NCBI GenBank assembly: GCA_963205115.1
Contig: CAUJHV010000006.1
Location: 62,001-126,000, forward strand
Length of the DNA: 64,000 nucleotides
Reading direction: 5' to 3'
From: Pseudomonadota bacterium
GTDB lineage: Bacteria > Pseudomonadota > Gammaproteobacteria > Burkholderiales > Burkholderiaceae_C
This document shows positions 16,401 to 20,441 of the stretch, piece by piece. Position 1 is the first letter of the stretch. Each line of letters opens with the position of its first letter. The translations under genes were made by a program, and so were the position numbers. Under the pieces are notes generated by a model, which worked only from the letters and a program-made list of their open reading frames with translations, was not told the origin of the DNA and did not search any database.

Positions 16401-18485
16401 GCTGGGGTCGCCGGGTTTCTGGCGTTCCTGCGCGACCCAGCCGCTGAGCGGCAGCGTCTGCAGCTCCTGCGGCAGGCCTGTGGCGTTCTTGCCGCGCCCG
16501 ATCGACAGTTGCCCCAGGCCATCGACGTCGGCGATGCGGTGCAGGTGCGGTTCAGCCAGCTGGTCCGCCAGCAGGATGTAGTTGTCGGTGCCGCGTCCGC
16601 CTTGCAGCCGGTTCTGGCCCGCGCCGCCGATCAGCAGGTCGTCGCCCGCGCCGCCGGCCAGCACGTCGTCGCCGGCGCCACCGATCAGCTGGTCGTTGCC
16701 GCGGCCGCCTTCCAGGTAGTCGTCGCCTGCGCCACCGGACAGGCGGTCGTTGCCGTCCATGCCGTACAGGCGGTCGGCCTTGTCGGACCCGTCGACGGCA
16801 TCGGCGTTGCGGGTGCCGAAGACCACGCGGTGATCGTTCACGCTGAAGCCGCGGCCGTCGATGGACAACTGCAAGGGCTTGCCGTCAGCGCCCAGCTTGG
16901 CCAGATCGACAAAGTCCCAATCCCCCGCCACTTCGTCAGCGGCCAGCTGGCGGTTGCCCTTCAGCCCGGCGCGATCGAATCGCTGCTTCCAGGCCAGCAT
17001 CGCGCCGCGGTCCTCGAGATAGGCCTGCGTCATCTGGCCTTCGCCGGTCTGCTCGTCGTAGAGGTCCAGCGAGCCGTCGGCGTTCTGTGCCGCATAGGAG
17101 ACGTCGGTGATGACAAACGGGTTCAACTCGCGCAGCGCGTAGCGCCAGGCGATGTCGGCCGCGGCCTGCAGCACGATCTGTTCGCGCGGCAGTGAGGCAT
17201 CGATGGTGTAGCGCCCGCCGCCGTTGAGGTCGGCCGGCAGGGGCGCGCCGGGCGCGGCGTTCGGGCCGAAGAGCACGGTGGCCAGTTTGTCCATCAATTC
17301 GATGCGACCGTTACCGTCGAGGTCCTGGCACAGAGCGAAGAAGTCCTTGCCGGCGTCACCGCCGAAGAAGCCGCCGGCCATGGCGGCCATGGTGACGAAC
17401 ACCGCGGCCGCGGGTGCGGTGGCGACGAGACCGCCCGCTGCCAGGATGCCCAATGCGATACCGCCTACGGCCCCGCCGAGGACTTCGCCGGCGGCCGCGC
17501 CGGCCTGGTCGGCTGCCCAGTCGCCGATCGTCCGCATGGCGCCTCGGGTGTCGCCCTTGGCGGCCTGCGTGCTTGCTTGTGCCCCTGTGATGACACCGGA
17601 CAGCACGAGGCCGATCAAGCCGGCGCGTGACATCACTTTGCCGCCGGGGCCACGCATGAAGACTTCTCCGCGCGTCTTCAGGCTATCCAGGAGCTCTTGC
17701 AGTTTCGATTGGCCGGCCTCCTCGATTCTGAAGAGGTAGGCAGTCAACTCTCTAATGCTGTCGGGGTTTGACTTGATGTAGCCCTCGGTGTCGAGAATGA
17801 CTTTCGAACCGAAGTCCCGCATGCGAACGTCGAAGCTGCCGTCGGGAAGGGCGGATGCCGTGACTCCAGCCAAGCCCAGATGCGTGATGGATGCTGCCTT
17901 GACCCGGTCGAAAACGGCTTCGAGCGGCTCCGTACCCGCTTTGGCCATCGACGCGCGGAGATCGGCGACGTCAATTCCTTCGATGGACGTGACGGACGGG
18001 TTGTTGAGCAGCGTACTCAGTTCTGAAGAACCAAATATGCGTTTGGCGTCTGCGTCGAAGACGATGACCCGCACGTCGCCGCTCGCGGCGGCCATGAAGC
18101 GCGAGGAGATGTCGTCCCAGATGCCATTGGGGATGCGGTTGCCGTAGGGGTCGAATGATCCACCTAGGAACTGCCCTGCCCTTGTCTTTGGATCTCTTGG
18201 ATCGTCGTCAAATATTTCAAATAGTTTGTTGAGGAGTTGCCGGTTTTGTGATAGATCCATAAACTTCGAGACATCGGTATTCCCGATATATCGTATGTTT
18301 GGATCGGCATTCGCCAGCGACTCAGCCAGTTTGAATGCAGGCACCGATTGCGCGGTGAGTCCGCTGTACGCAACAGTGGTAGTTCCGGGCGCTTGAATGC
18401 TGATCTCTGATAACAGCTTCCTCAGACTTAATTCGTCAGTGACGCTGCTGAGCGCGGCATAGGCCTGATTCAAATCGTAAGCCAT
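1422..18485 (-). CDS. Giant RTX protein with CD38-like N-terminal domain, type I secreted
   Basis: A 5687-residue protein starting at the ATG at 18485, two bases after the preceding stop, so translation is probably coupled. Order: CD38/ADP-ribosyl cyclase-like domain (~30-205; Y40, W123-x3-S127, F-G-S-S-E155); Gly/Ala-rich hydrophobic stretch (~285-378); EF-hand-like loop (388-399); RTX block (~562-640); lipase-like region (~770-1460) with V-F-R-G-N but GTGVG (952-956) instead of GxSxG; RTX; seven He_PIG/cadherin-like repeats; RTX; four more He_PIG repeats; a long RTX stretch; Ig-like repeats; final RTX block and C-terminal export region. About twelve 'F-A-D-G-T-x-W' modules alternate with the RTX blocks. 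There is no N-terminal signal peptide, consistent with type I export. No LapG-type cleavage site and no HlyC acyltransferase gene were seen. The NADase role is inference; the architecture is seen. Confidence 0.85.
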   Translation of the reverse strand: MAYDLNQAYAALSSVTDELSLRKLLSEISIQAPGTTTVAYSGLTAQSVPAFKLAESLANADPNIRYIGNTDVSKFMDLSQNRQLLNKLFEIFDDDPRDPKTRAGQFLGGSFDPYGNRIPNGIWDDISSRFMAAASGDVRVIVFDADAKRIFGSSELSTLLNNPSVTSIEGIDVADLRASMAKAGTEPLEAVFDRVKAASITHLGLAGVTASALPDGSFDVRMRDFGSKVILDTEGYIKSNPDSIRELTAYLFRIEEAGQSKLQELLDSLKTRGEVFMRGPGGKVMSRAGLIGLVLSGVITGAQASTQAAKGDTRGAMRTIGDWAADQAGAAAGEVLGGAVGGIALGILAAGGLVATAPAAAVFVTMAAMAGGFFGGDAGKDFFALCQDLDGNGRIELMDKLATVLFGPNAAPGAPLPADLNGGGRYTIDASLPREQIVLQAAADIAWRYALRELNPFVITDVSYAAQNADGSLDLYDEQTGEGQMTQAYLEDRGAMLAWKQRFDRAGLKGNRQLAADEVAGDWDFVDLAKLGADGKPLQLSIDGRGFSVNDHRVVFGTRNADAVDGSDKADRLYGMDGNDRLSGGAGDDYLEGGRGNDQLIGGAGDDVLAGGAGDDLLIGGAGQNRLQGGRGTDNYILLADQLAEPHLHRIADVDGLGQLSIGRGKNATGLPQELQTLPLSGWVAQERQKPGDPSRWTNGSFTLTALATDRWLLEDSGPGLLPTRVLVTRNAADGSLELQFGRAGTQIVVENWQSGRLGIELPTGAHDLPSNAELRASDLKDWAYLQLAAGVDVYNQLGQDTQALAARLSAPAGNAGTGERLSLTQAQDLLSRYQIVTQYGNDGAGFSATLFRRRDPVDARGVPIAGQNPDPYLLVFRGNDQEPQRVAGVAKDGGLAALREINRQGFAWAQLDAMERFWSGLSRGRVLTRAGEWVSVAGAEGATQGGLTVLGTGVGAHLAAAFTLLHEDRVARGIGIDGPGIGGMQDGSADGRAITAAELRGKLQDFIRLMAYRDLPLGSNFAPAFVEAGVFDAYAAALEADRPSESHFGALLNYLGSSYDTNGLPVPADSGLTQGWENAWDGANIYASALYRFAADWLGRDTVGAGQGQTADASTGGVGDAELRAAWNDLQLESKLDRVTGEPDVTTWRLTGPALAGTAGQKYLDLLAQTDRLAPSALLGGQGYGGRTQSLWVEDAAGVDLPDNLDALQRLSLEQGWGTNTSQRAIGTAGTLTRLADSAALAELFQRIDSTVSLDAFAAMARAASRNRVTASSPVMPGGGMPWAARVESLDTDSLEQLIAGLGRILGVSTPTPAATDIAGTLDPAKRAAWADAVSRLHQRLGQLEVAGSRLHLIDLTEMSGEQLAAMGAEDSMSGLATRLALQQGLPFALVDDSGRAYAGIDDPVARRVPGSGQGAASMEWLQDRAAWLAGSLTLRTHNLRDDQLHAVLDDKDTTSGWEARRWTYADAQDGTRFSFLPQDLSEAERDARPESLVTFGRDSAGPGDQLAGTVGADWLYGQAGDDALLGRAGRDHLEGGAGDDLLQGGEGADALRGGTGRDLLAGGAGGDVFVFERGDGVDTIIDSDGPRNTNTLSFGAGIGRDDLRIERDGHTLTIHVQAAGADTGDAIRLMHFSRFTDDAGTPVTSVLAFDDGTQIELARLMNHAPQASTGTLATVTATQRSWFSAALPDGLFTDADSDDRLQWRVERANGTAAPAWLQFNPGTRTLFGRPPLDDTIELRVIATDRVGESAHIDFTLNVAAAPDTDPVDGVWPAPTLSREAVAVDVQAGSSFTWTLASLGLSPLQAASSTVVTLSRADGSSLPSWIAYEPQTGLLRLTPEATEAGDMPLRVVAVNGDGAQSVAALTLNVQPRKAPSAGAALEPLQWEEGPSVAWQVPADAFLNLAAGVRYTLTPEDGSALPAGLQFDATTGRLSGAPDASVDSSWRLRLTARDVNGSTASQALLVQMAARNDAPQTGALPATLNAVQDQALQWTLPADAFSDEETPAAALAIRVTGAGGAPLPAWLRFDAGTRTLSGMPQAGDVGTQTIEWHATDPQGAATVATQQLTVSNVNDAPVLAVPLADVAATQGQALAVDLPRAAFVDADGETLTVELTRADGSALPAWLRLEPAGAGGSLGRLSGTPGAGDIGPVEVRLTVRDAAGAQASDRFVVQVHDVNDAPQVVQPLAPVTVSAYAPLDVTLDALAFSDPDAGERLSWQLTQADGSALPGWLQFDAGTRRLTGRAVQADVGDHALRVRVTDSWGATADNLLNLQVQAGTVSNQAPTPGAALAPWRALAGQTFSTVLPLGLFSDADVFNSLTFSVTQDDGSPLPAWLQFDPATQQLIGTVPVDQASGIALRLTATDRDGAQAHQTASLVIESLDSQKTGGSGDDTLLGSEGNDALNGGAGHDSLTGRAGHDRLDGQDGNDSLNGESGDDLLFGGNGADRLSGGTGADRLEGGSADDMLWGGDGDDVLDGGAGRDLLIGGSGSDTVAFRRGDGIDELRNGSDAADPLAEAQATQDIVRLEGIRPDETLVRRRFDDLLLQFGGGDQLTLTGFFLGGAARNAVAVDALRFDDGTVWNVDDLVRRSMAGTPGDDLLWGLSDTADQLAGAAGDDNLSGLAGDDQLLGEAGSDTLDGGDGADRLDGGAGVDLLDGGAGNDRLVGGAGDDGLAFRSADANNGGGLYGGEGDDELAGGTGDDYLAGGAGSDTYRFERGDGHDRILSHDLWNGRSDKQSPGEIDRLVFGEGIRPTDVSMAREGSTLVLRLTGSQDRVDLLAYFAGETTSNGLRLDEIRFADGTVWTGEDVRAALLRTSSNADQVIGYGDSDDALDGGDGDDTLWGRAGADVLRGGNGRDELQGETGSDTLEGGAGNDQLDGGADDDQLSGDDGSDLLWGRDGNDRLLGGAGDDTGELYTPYQIGDTEWKLPAGGLYGGAGDDWLEGGTGADTLVGGEGSDTYAFWRGDGQDRIVNYDTTTGLPHAQEAGDVDTLRFGPGITPDDLQLARDGDALVITRSGSDDRIRIERSFVDGSMDHGYGLDAWVFDDGRRWTSQDILQRLYGASAQAPQVVGTPAALQATQDETQVFDLPAGWFSDAPEDRLHYRLGLEGGLPLPDWLRFEPDASGAGIGRLVATPGNAQVGEVRLSLAAVDPLGLRTELPLILNVQNRNDAPVAGTPPAVLLAQEDRPFDVTLDATLFRDPDGASDPLSWSVRSSDGSTLPDWLSFDPQTRRLSGTPGNAAVGTTGLRLRATDGGGLWADMPLSVEVANVNDAPHAGPGATSFAVTAYDVFTIGLPPDLVVDDDAGDTLSLDLRLADGSALPGWLSFDADTATLHGRAVGSDVGLHALRLRATDGAGAQVDIGLQLQIGAGTARNAAPVVDAWAPITSLAGAPLAWQLPPGSFRDADPWDPLTIDIRGPGDTALPAGLAFDPISGLLTGSLGLPGDWSFTLRAMDRDGASALQALDVRVLAPALRADGGEASERMDGASGDDHLRGMGGSDALYGSTGHDTLEGGDGDDALFGGADDDTLFGAAGDDGLEGETGDDRLFGQDGSDRLTGGAGDDTLDGGTGDDRLTGGSGADNYLWGAGDGHDRIDNRPVDSGVDGVDQLLFKPGIRPQDLIVERLGDVDVGIRLRDGSGSLLLERFFEGNRADSATAIERLRFADGTTWTPDDVLQRASTAVAIDATLRGVDDRDNRLAGSTGQDDLRGGARADELLGAAGRDRLFGGAGDDRLLGGDGDDGGTVNVGGWPQQLGLFGEDGDDELDGGAGNDELSGGRGSDRFHFGRGYGQDRIASGLASWLTPDDRDIDVLALGPGIGLSDLRMERQGTDLLIDIIGTSDRVTLAGQFSGDRLADGGGIDALEWADGSRTALRELADAFDRGDERSQTLRGFEDHDDHLVGLAGYDRLMGLGGDDWLEGGDDQDTLWGDDGNDRLWGGAGDDGGWPDGSLGGLYGGAGDDELRGGSGTDYLRGGAGSDVYRFERGDGIDRIANWDQHRYVVEALPGDRDVLIFGEGIRPDDMRVRKDGDHLILTRSGTGDQVQVLDQLRVDRVAIGSALAEIRFADGTVWREADWIARVQQLDGADDVYIGFEDLADSVSGGAGSDRLYGQAGNDVLDGGTGIDRLEGGAGDDRLSGGEGDDGGNFSSDMLGGIVAVGGLFGGDGDDWLDGGAGRDALSGGAGADSFNFGLGSGSDVVLDFQAGADAAQADHVQLGSGIEAASLTLTRTVSDLVLRTPLGDTLSLLGYFTREIASDAVVIRFADGSSWNAGFLQQRVTTPTEGADVLILTGEQNRAIQAGGGDDRVETGGGDDRVLGGSGNDLLITGAGRDEADGDDGDDVLMLGDGDDTGRGGAGADRLMGDAGNDGLWAGDGDDAPVTNAGLTVLRGLFGGAGDDLLDGGAGRDLLMGDAGNDLLLGGAGDDAGDGWYQMADATDGTGGSAGAGLYGGAGDDQLVGGAGNDAMSGGLGSDNYRIGRGEGQDRILDWHFVDPLTRVAKPQAETDSLIFEAGIAPEDVRAERTGVDLLLHIDGGASSVRVERYFQGDRTDHDYRLDAIQFADGTVWHAADVIRLVGVGTATRDYLTAVAGSTVLAGMDGDDILMAGLYGTSTAALTLDGGNGHDQLLGEMGDETLLGGAGNDRLEANAGNDWLIGGPGSDRIDTGPGSDHVVFGRGDGSDFVLATGTRTADVVSVHLGDGLTPEDLTVRVDINGMQLAIRQTNDQITLNMLAQGRITDEIDQILFADGTRWGAADLYARLGLGTAAPETMLGLATDDHLQGGDGQDQLFGSAGQDRLDGDAGNDRLYGEAGNDTLDGGSGDDLLQGGTGADSYRFGLGGGQDTVLEDEGETSPDVIDRLELVGLRPDDVSVSRESERDAVITLHASGERVTLWNAFNPSASYARIEQVVFADGTVWTPADLLSATQQGSPGDDVLNGTTGNDTLHGYAGADTLLGLSGDDRLWGDEGNDVLDGGAGSDALDGGSGNDRASFGAPRSTWTVTRVADNHYRLSNGSDVDELLGIETLGFSDQSLALTTGGVQLDGSVPKTGRPVQWIDGLANNPVSIDGVQWQALTASGWTDISGATQSDYTPGDAQIGQALRVQVWFSDPVATHQLAVSPSSAPVEVGNHRPVGLPVIAGTATEDATLWADMSGVSDADGLGGFEWQWLRDGQAVAGATGSSFVPVDDDVGGRIGLQVAWTDGGGTRENLVAPDTAPVANVNDLPMGQPLILGVAAEREKLTAELSGISDADGLGDVQLQWTRDGAAIAGATGTSWQLGRDDVGHLIGLELRYVDGHGSAEVLQAVPTAPVIQVNAPPTGSLNLAGTLAAGQTLTATSTLADADGLGTLRWHWQVESAGSWSDIHDNLTSASFTLTAAQAGLRVRAVADYLDGGGTWESAASAPSAIVPMLAFVTKTGTAGKDSLSGRKDPDRLVGLAGNDTLNGNAGMDLMIGGKGNDSYVVDHVGDGIVEAAAEGVDSVQSSVSLTLPVNVDNLTLTGSAAINATGNRLDNTLTGNSAANVLAGGDGNDTLNAGAGADTLDGGAGNDTLIGGSGADLYRFGSGGGKDRIQENDKTSGVVDRVAFDAGITPADTRFTRNGNALQVGLPGGSDVLTIEDWYLGARYHVEQFAYSDGTVLTARQAAGLVQAIASFDAMATMVADRTGPPLPLTTEPLWAVPMP
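1790..2225 (-). repeat. C-terminal RTX nonapeptide block
   Basis: Encodes G-x-G-N-D-T-L-x-G-type repeats split by an insert (V-D-N-L-T-L-T-G..N-A-T-G-N) typical of secreted RTX proteins. The last ~110 residues after it form the export region with a final S-D-G-T module and a Pro-rich tail. The repeats bind Ca2+ and fold after secretion. Confidence 0.85.
2240..3330 (-). repeat. Tandem Ig-like repeats near the C-terminus
   Basis: About four repeats of ~90 residues share 'A-G-T..G-V-S-D-A-D-G-L-G..W-x-R-D-G..I-A-G-A-T-G-x-S' followed by 'D-D-V-G..I-G-L-x-V'. This is the bacterial Ig-like pattern found in type I secreted surface and adhesin proteins. They sit between the long RTX stretch and the export end. 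Confidence 0.8.
3490..8035 (-). repeat. Long array of RTX blocks alternating with F-A-D-G-T modules
   Basis: At DNA level this is a degenerate 27-bp repeat (GC-rich gcc/gtc-type triplets on the plus strand) coding G-G-x-G-x-D-x-L-x repeats. Each block of several units is followed by ~130 non-repeat residues, running D-x-Y-x-F-x-R-G-x-G-x-D through D-x-L-x-F-x-x-G-I to I-x-F-A-D-G-T-x-W. At least seven such modules lie here. Divergence between copies suggests old duplication rather than recent slippage. Confidence 0.85.
8050..9290 (-). repeat. Second He_PIG/cadherin-like array (four repeats)
   Basis: Four ~100-residue repeats carry the pattern 'L-P..W-L-x-F-D/E..T-x-x-L-x-G-x-P..V-G..L-R-A-x-D..G' and mostly end in N-x-N-D-A-P. 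This is the putative Ig (He_PIG) or dystroglycan-cadherin-like type and probably forms a rigid stalk. Confidence 0.8.
9590..11330 (-). repeat. RTX blocks between the two cadherin-like arrays
   Basis: Three RTX blocks with three F-A/D-D-G-T/R-x-W modules. The same 27-bp degenerate unit as elsewhere in the gene, coding G-G-x-G-x-D-x-L-x. It links the first and second stalk arrays. Confidence 0.8.
11335..13500 (-). repeat. First He_PIG/cadherin-like array (seven repeats)
   Basis: Seven ~100-residue repeats carry 'F-x-D-x-D..L-T/S-W-x-L-x..D-G-S-x-L-P-x-W-L-x-F-D..T-R-x-L-x-G-x-P/A'. Several end in V-N-D-A-P. The Asp-rich junctions are the kind that bind Ca2+ and stiffen such arrays. Confidence 0.8.
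13760..13995 (-). repeat. RTX block after the lipase-like region
   Basis: Five to six G-G-A/E-G-x-D-x-L-x nonapeptides, closed by D-V-F-V-F-E-R-G-D-G-V-D-T-I. It separates the degenerate lipase-like region from the first stalk array. Confidence 0.8.
16560..16800 (-). repeat. First RTX block
   Basis: About seven G-G-x-G-x-D-x-L-x repeats at residues ~562-640 of the giant protein. They are the first Ca2+-binding repeats after the toxin-like N-terminus and precede the lipase-like region. Confidence 0.85.
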
Positions 18486-18487
18486 CT

Positions 18488-18955
18488 TTATTCCACAAAG
18501 CTTGTCTGAACGTCTTTCAACGAAGAAAAGATGCCAAAGTCTCCGCGCACTGCCATCGCCTCTTTGATGACTACCAGCACATCCTCGGTCGAATGTTTTG
18601 AATCGATAGAGTGGCTCAAATTGGTGATTTTCCAAACCAGACGAAACGGTCGTTCCTTGCGCGACTTTGAACTCGAGTCTTGTTTAGTGATATGAAATCT
18701 ATATTTGCATCCATCCAAATCCAGAAGACATATTTCTTCGAACGATGGCATTGGAACTCCGGAGGGGGTGTCGTAATTCATAACGTATGCCAATGGGATC
18801 AAGCATGCATTTCTGCTGCGATCAATTGTCCAGGTATGAGTAAAAACGACTGGTCTCCCATTTTTCCACTGGTCCTTATTGGCCGCCCCCACCAACTCAT
18901 CCAGCCCATACCGCTGAATATCCTCTTCACTCACACGTTCATTGACAAATGCCAT
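18488..18955 (-). CDS. Orphan 155-residue protein, candidate immunity partner of the giant RTX protein
   Basis: I do not recognise a family. The protein is soluble-looking, with no signal peptide or membrane segment, and a basic Ser/Lys patch (~95-103) lies between two mixed hydrophobic/charged halves. The ATG at 18955 has a GAGAAGAG ribosome site just upstream. It lies between hlyD (67 bp away) and the giant RTX gene, whose ATG follows its stop by two bases. It shares with the RTX gene's 5' end an AT-rich base composition unlike the rest of the window. By position and composition it could be the immunity protein for the CD38-like domain, or less likely a secretion chaperone. This is inference; nothing in the residues alone proves it. 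Confidence 0.6.
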   Translation of the reverse strand: MAFVNERVSEEDIQRYGLDELVGAANKDQWKNGRPVVFTHTWTIDRSRNACLIPLAYVMNYDTPSGVPMPSFEEICLLDLDGCKYRFHITKQDSSSKSRKERPFRLVWKITNLSHSIDSKHSTEDVLVVIKEAMAVRGDFGIFSSLKDVQTSFVE

Positions 18956-19022
18956 CGCTCTTCTCGCTAAAAGTGAATGGGTGATTCCAGGCGGGGAAAA
19001 GGTTTTGCAGGCAAGCCGTCCA

Positions 19023-20441
19023 TCACCGCTCCCGCAACCCTTCCCCCGCCGCCTTCACCACCGGACTCCATACAAAATCGATCACGCGCCGGCGCCCGGT
19101 CTTGATCTCCGCGGCGGTGGCCATGCCGGCCGTCAGGGGGACGGCGCGGCCGTCGACGTCGATCGTCTTTCGATCCAATCCGATGGTGGCCACGAAGTGT
19201 GACTGCCCTTTGTCGTTGCTCACCGCGTCGGTGCTGACGTGGCGCACGACGCCGGGCAGCGTGCCGTAGCGGGTGAAGGCAAAGGCCTCGAACTTCAGTT
19301 CCACGGGCTGGCCCTCGCGCACGAAGCCCACGTCCTGGTGGGCCACGGCCACCTCGACCTGCAGCGAGGCATCGTCAGGCACCACGACCATCAACGCCTG
19401 GGCGACGGCCACGCCGCTGCCCAGCGTGTGCACGCTGCGCTGCTGCACCGTGCCCGACACGGGCGCGACGATGCGCGTCAGGCGTTCGCGCTGCGCCGCC
19501 TTGCGGTCCTGCTGCTCCCACTGGCCGCGTTCGTGCCGCGCCTGCGTGAGCCGCTCGCGCAACTGCCGCGTGGCCACCGCGCGGTCGGACTGGCGCGATT
19601 CGGTGCTCTCGCGCAGCGCCGCTTCCGCCTCGGCCACACGCGCACGCTGCGTGGCGAGGTCGCGCTCGAGTTCGATGCGCTCGCGGCTGCGGTCCTGCGC
19701 GGCGTGTGTGGGCACGGCGCCGGCCTCGCGCAATTGCGCAAAGTCTTCTTCGCGCTGGCGCGCCAGCGGCAGGGCGGTTTCCAGCTTGGCCTGCATCTCG
19801 CGCGCGGTGTGCCACTCGGCCTGGCGTCGCGTGACTTCGGCGTCCAGGCGTGACTGCCGCGCCTGGATCTCGGTCCATTCGGATTCCAGCAGCGCGGCCT
19901 GTGGCGAGGCCAGGCCCTGCGTCGAGGGCCGCTGCCCGTGTTCCAGCGCTGCCAGCAGCCGCTCGCTGCGCTGCAGCGTATCGGCGGTGTTCTGCATCTG
20001 CCCGGCCACGCCGCGCGCATCGGCGTCGGCCGCGGTGGGGTCCAGTTCCAGCAGCACCTGGTCGGCCGATACGCGGTCGCCGTCGCGCACGTGGATCGCG
20101 CGCACGACGCCCGCCTCGGGCGACTGGATCGTCTTGCTGCGGTCGCTGACGACCAGTTGCCCCGGCGCCACCGCCACGATGTCCACCTGGCCGATGACGC
20201 TCCACAGCAGCGCCGCGCTGAACAGGCCGATGATCAGCCACTGCGCGCGCCGCGGCGCCGGATGCACCGGCGTTTCCTGCAGGCTCATCGCCGCAGGCAG
20301 GAAAGCGGCTTCGTGTGCCAGGCGCGCCGGCCCGGCAAGCTCGTGGCGCATGGCCCAGGCGGCCTGGAAGACCTCGCGATGGCGCGCCAGCCACGTAGGC
20401 GCCGGGCGCACCGTGGTTCGTGTGTCTTGTGCTTGCGACAT
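19023..20441 (-). CDS. HlyD-family type I secretion periplasmic adaptor
   Basis: A 472-residue membrane fusion protein that would bridge the inner-membrane ABC exporter to a TolC-type outer-membrane channel. A short cytoplasmic N-terminus leads to one transmembrane helix (~66-88, W-L-I-I-G-L-F..L-L-W-S-V-I-G). The lipoyl/barrel-sandwich halves (P-G-Q-L-V-V..I-Q-S-P-E-A-G-V-V and V-A-P-V-S-G-T-V-Q-Q) flank a long Ala/Glu/Arg-rich coiled coil, and a beta-barrel ends the protein. I start at the ATG at 20441, whose A overlaps the exporter's TGA (TGATG), so the two are translationally coupled; an upstream in-frame extension has no homology. It belongs to the exporter-adaptor-orphan-RTX operon. No TolC gene is present in the window. 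Confidence 0.9.
   Translation of the reverse strand: MSQAQDTRTTVRPAPTWLARHREVFQAAWAMRHELAGPARLAHEAAFLPAAMSLQETPVHPAPRRAQWLIIGLFSAALLWSVIGQVDIVAVAPGQLVVSDRSKTIQSPEAGVVRAIHVRDGDRVSADQVLLELDPTAADADARGVAGQMQNTADTLQRSERLLAALEHGQRPSTQGLASPQAALLESEWTEIQARQSRLDAEVTRRQAEWHTAREMQAKLETALPLARQREEDFAQLREAGAVPTHAAQDRSRERIELERDLATQRARVAEAEAALRESTESRQSDRAVATRQLRERLTQARHERGQWEQQDRKAAQRERLTRIVAPVSGTVQQRSVHTLGSGVAVAQALMVVVPDDASLQVEVAVAHQDVGFVREGQPVELKFEAFAFTRYGTLPGVVRHVSTDAVSNDKGQSHFVATIGLDRKTIDVDGRAVPLTAGMATAAEIKTGRRRVIDFVWSPVVKAAGEGLRER

Noticed and set aside
1800..16800. Repeated GC-rich units resembling an array (CRISPR or satellite)
   Set aside because: The ~27-bp periodicity is codon-phased RTX nonapeptide sequence without conserved spacers or flanking cas genes.
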